Source: an uncultured Sutterella sp. | GTDB taxonomy: Bacteria > Pseudomonadota > Gammaproteobacteria > Burkholderiales > Burkholderiaceae_F | Reading direction: 5' to 3' | Assembly (NCBI GenBank): GCA_900554675.1 | Contig: USIM01000050.1 | Coordinates: 1 to 6,564, forward strand | DNA: 6,564 bases | Shown: piece by piece, positions 5,327-6,564 of the stretch | Layout: every line of letters begins with the position of its first letter | How positions within the stretch are numbered: position 1 is the stretch's first letter | The notes under the pieces: generated by a model | What the model was told of the DNA's origin: nothing | The model's database searches: none | Seen by the model: the letters and a program-made list of their open reading frames with translations, nothing else | Position numbers and translations under genes: made by a program

Positions 5327-5546
5327 AAGCTTCTCCTCCTCACAGGAAATCAGCAATACACAAATGCCTCCCATCACTCTAGAACGCACCGCAAAAATAG
5401 GTAATTCGGATTAGTCCTTAGGTGTTTACCTGATGGCGAAGTTACAAAATTTTGGCACCCTTACCCGATGAAATCGTTGGCATTCTTTTGCCATTAGTGA
5501 CACAATTTCCCACCTTGACTCTTAGGGTTAATACGGAGACGTTAGG
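5327..5546. promoter_or_regulatory. Divergent control region between the peptidase operon and lrgA
   Basis: This 220-bp gap must hold promoters for both directions. Toward lrgA a modest match is TTGGCA (5477-5482), 18 bp, CACAAT (5501-5506). TTGGCA also occurs at 5452, and TGGCA-N6-TGCCA (5478-5493) forms a small inverted repeat that could bind a regulator. Toward the peptidase no convincing -35/-10 pair was found. AGGTAA (5399-5404) and TTACCT (5426-5431) form a 6-bp inverted repeat with a 21-bp centre containing CCTTAGG. No coding region is supported here. Confidence 0.35.
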
Positions 5547-5909
5547 ATGCTTTTATCCATTGCCTTATTTTTACTGCTTCAGCTCATCGGTGAAGCGATT
5601 TCCTATGCGCTGGGACTACCGGTACCGGGCCCCGTGTTCGGGATGCTTTTCTTATTGATTGGCTTTTTCGTCAGCGACACTTTGATTGAAAAAGTCCGCA
5701 TGACCGCTTCTGTTCTTTTGGCCCACTTGGCCCTTTTGTTTGTCCCGGCGGGCGTGGGCATCATTCGTCACGTTGATCGTATCCAAGCCGAATGGGTTGC
5801 GATTGCGTTAATTTTGGTCGTAGGTACCGGTGTCACGATGGTGGTAACGGGGTTAACGGTTCAATGGGCTGCCAAACTCTTGGGGGTGGATGATGACGAC
5901 AATTGTTGA
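5547..5909 (+). CDS. lrgA: LrgA/CidA family holin-like membrane protein
   Basis: A 120-aa inner-membrane protein with four hydrophobic segments (about residues 2-20, 28-47, 55-78 and 84-108). It carries the family hallmarks LPVPGPVFGML (24-34) and LFVPAGVGII (64-73). The length and the following lrgB gene are exactly as in LrgAB/CidAB systems. Members of this family are described as holin-like modulators of murein hydrolase activity and lysis in Staphylococcus, and the LrgAB-type pair has been linked to pyruvate or glycolate transport in other organisms; which applies here cannot be told. The start has GGAG 8 bp upstream. The stop codon lies inside the lrgB reading frame, so translation of the two is probably coupled. 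The C-terminus ends in an acidic DDDDNC tail. Confidence 0.92.
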   Translation: MLLSIALFLLLQLIGEAISYALGLPVPGPVFGMLFLLIGFFVSDTLIEKVRMTASVLLAHLALLFVPAGVGIIRHVDRIQAEWVAIALILVVGTGVTMVVTGLTVQWAAKLLGVDDDDNC

Positions 5910-6564
5910 TTTGTGGCATCACTTGCAAGCTCAACCTGCCTTGTGGCTTTGCTTGACGCTTCTTTCTTACCAACTCGGGATTGTTGTCTATCGCAAAACC
6001 GGCTACCTCACCGTGTTTTCCCCTTTTGTGATTGCGGTGGCGATTCTGATGACGGTGGTGATTTCAACGGATACGCCCTATGACACGTTCTTTGAGGGTG
6101 CCAAATTCGTACACTTCTTGTTGGGGCCGGCTACCGTTGCCTTAGCCGTTCCGCTTTTTGACCAACGCCGTCGTTTGGCTAAACTTTGGGCCCCGATCTT
6201 TATCGGTGTCTTTGTGGGTTGCGCAACGGGGATCATCTCGACCATCCTTTTAGGGGCCTTGTTTGGGGCTTCTTTTGAAACCATCATGAGTTTGGCACCG
6301 AAAAGTGTCACCACGCCGATTGCCATGGGCATTTCGGAAAAGATGGGCGGGATGCCGGAATTCACCGCAGGGATCGTGGTCTTAACAGGGATTGCGGGTG
6401 CCATGATTGCGCTTCCCCTCTATAAACTTTTCCGCATTAAAAAGGACTATATCCAAGGGTTTGCTTTGGGCGTCTCTGCGCACGGCATGGGAACGTCCAG
6501 AGCCTTTCAAATTAGTGATAAGGCTGGGGCTTTTGCGGGGCTTGCCATGGGGTTGGCTGGTTTG
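5893..6564 (+). CDS. lrgB: LrgB/CidB family membrane protein (C-terminal end cut by window edge)
   Basis: The frame is open from ATG 5893 to the end of the window (224 codons seen). The family is usually about 230-240 aa, so only the last few residues should be missing. It is a multi-pass inner-membrane protein with the LrgB signature regions: FVHFLLGPATVALAVPL in the first half, APKSVTTPIAMGIS (P136-K-S-V-T-T-P142) followed by the TAGIVVLTGIAGA segment, and ALGVSAHGMGTSRA (H197 to A204) near the C-terminus. It overlaps the end of lrgA by 17 bp, as expected for the co-translated partner. A second ATG sits directly before it at 5890 in the same frame; GGGGGTGG at 5882-5889 suits the 5893 start better. 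It forms a functional unit with LrgA. Confidence 0.93.
   Translation, partial: MTTIVDLWHHLQAQPALWLCLTLLSYQLGIVVYRKTGYLTVFSPFVIAVAILMTVVISTDTPYDTFFEGAKFVHFLLGPATVALAVPLFDQRRRLAKLWAPIFIGVFVGCATGIISTILLGALFGASFETIMSLAPKSVTTPIAMGISEKMGGMPEFTAGIVVLTGIAGAMIALPLYKLFRIKKDYIQGFALGVSAHGMGTSRAFQISDKAGAFAGLAMGLAGL

Noticed and set aside
5327..5389. Upstream extension of the peptidase to a start at 5389
   Set aside because: The excellent AGGAGGAG site lies inside the extension, 6 bp before the ATG at 5326, and the protein from 5326 starts with a standard signal peptide.

Overview
The window looks like chromosomal DNA of a gut-type Gram-negative bacterium. My best guess is a betaproteobacterium of the Sutterellaceae kind. 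This rests on moderate GC content, Sec-type signal peptides ending in A-x-A, and the style of the AhpC, LrgAB and M20 peptidase proteins; it is an inference with no marker gene behind it. Four regions can be told apart.

Region 1 (1-460): the 5' end of a minus-strand ATPase gene runs off the left edge. Behind it lies an AT-rich leader with five 23-bp tandem repeats, then the control region of ahpC. Region 2 (462-1412): ahpC (peroxiredoxin) with its own terminator, followed by a perfect Fur-like palindrome at a promoter. That promoter faces about 240 bp without any ATG, closed by a strong terminator, so it may make a small RNA. Region 3 (1415-3170): a second minus-strand ATPase (ATPase_2 plus a DUF234 / PD-(D/E)XK-like end). 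Its promoter is covered by three 15-bp palindromic repeats. Upstream are two related, larger inverted-repeat elements built from the word ATGGTATCA.

Region 4 (3135-6564): a two-gene minus-strand operon followed by the divergent lrgA-lrgB pair. The first operon gene encodes a secreted M20-type metallopeptidase of 566 aa. The second, 26 bp downstream, encodes a secreted 141-aa protein that is little more than a peptidase M20 dimerisation (lid) domain. The large protein keeps all metal and catalytic residues, but its own lid lacks the His and Asn that M20 lids normally supply to the active site. The small protein has both (GGHSN and GGNSVN). I propose that the pair forms a two-component exported peptidase in which the free lid completes the active site in trans. 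This is the most interesting point of the window.

A recurring theme is that both ATPase genes start inside arrays of short direct repeats, unlike each other in sequence but alike in placement. This suggests each promoter is controlled by its own repeat-binding regulator.
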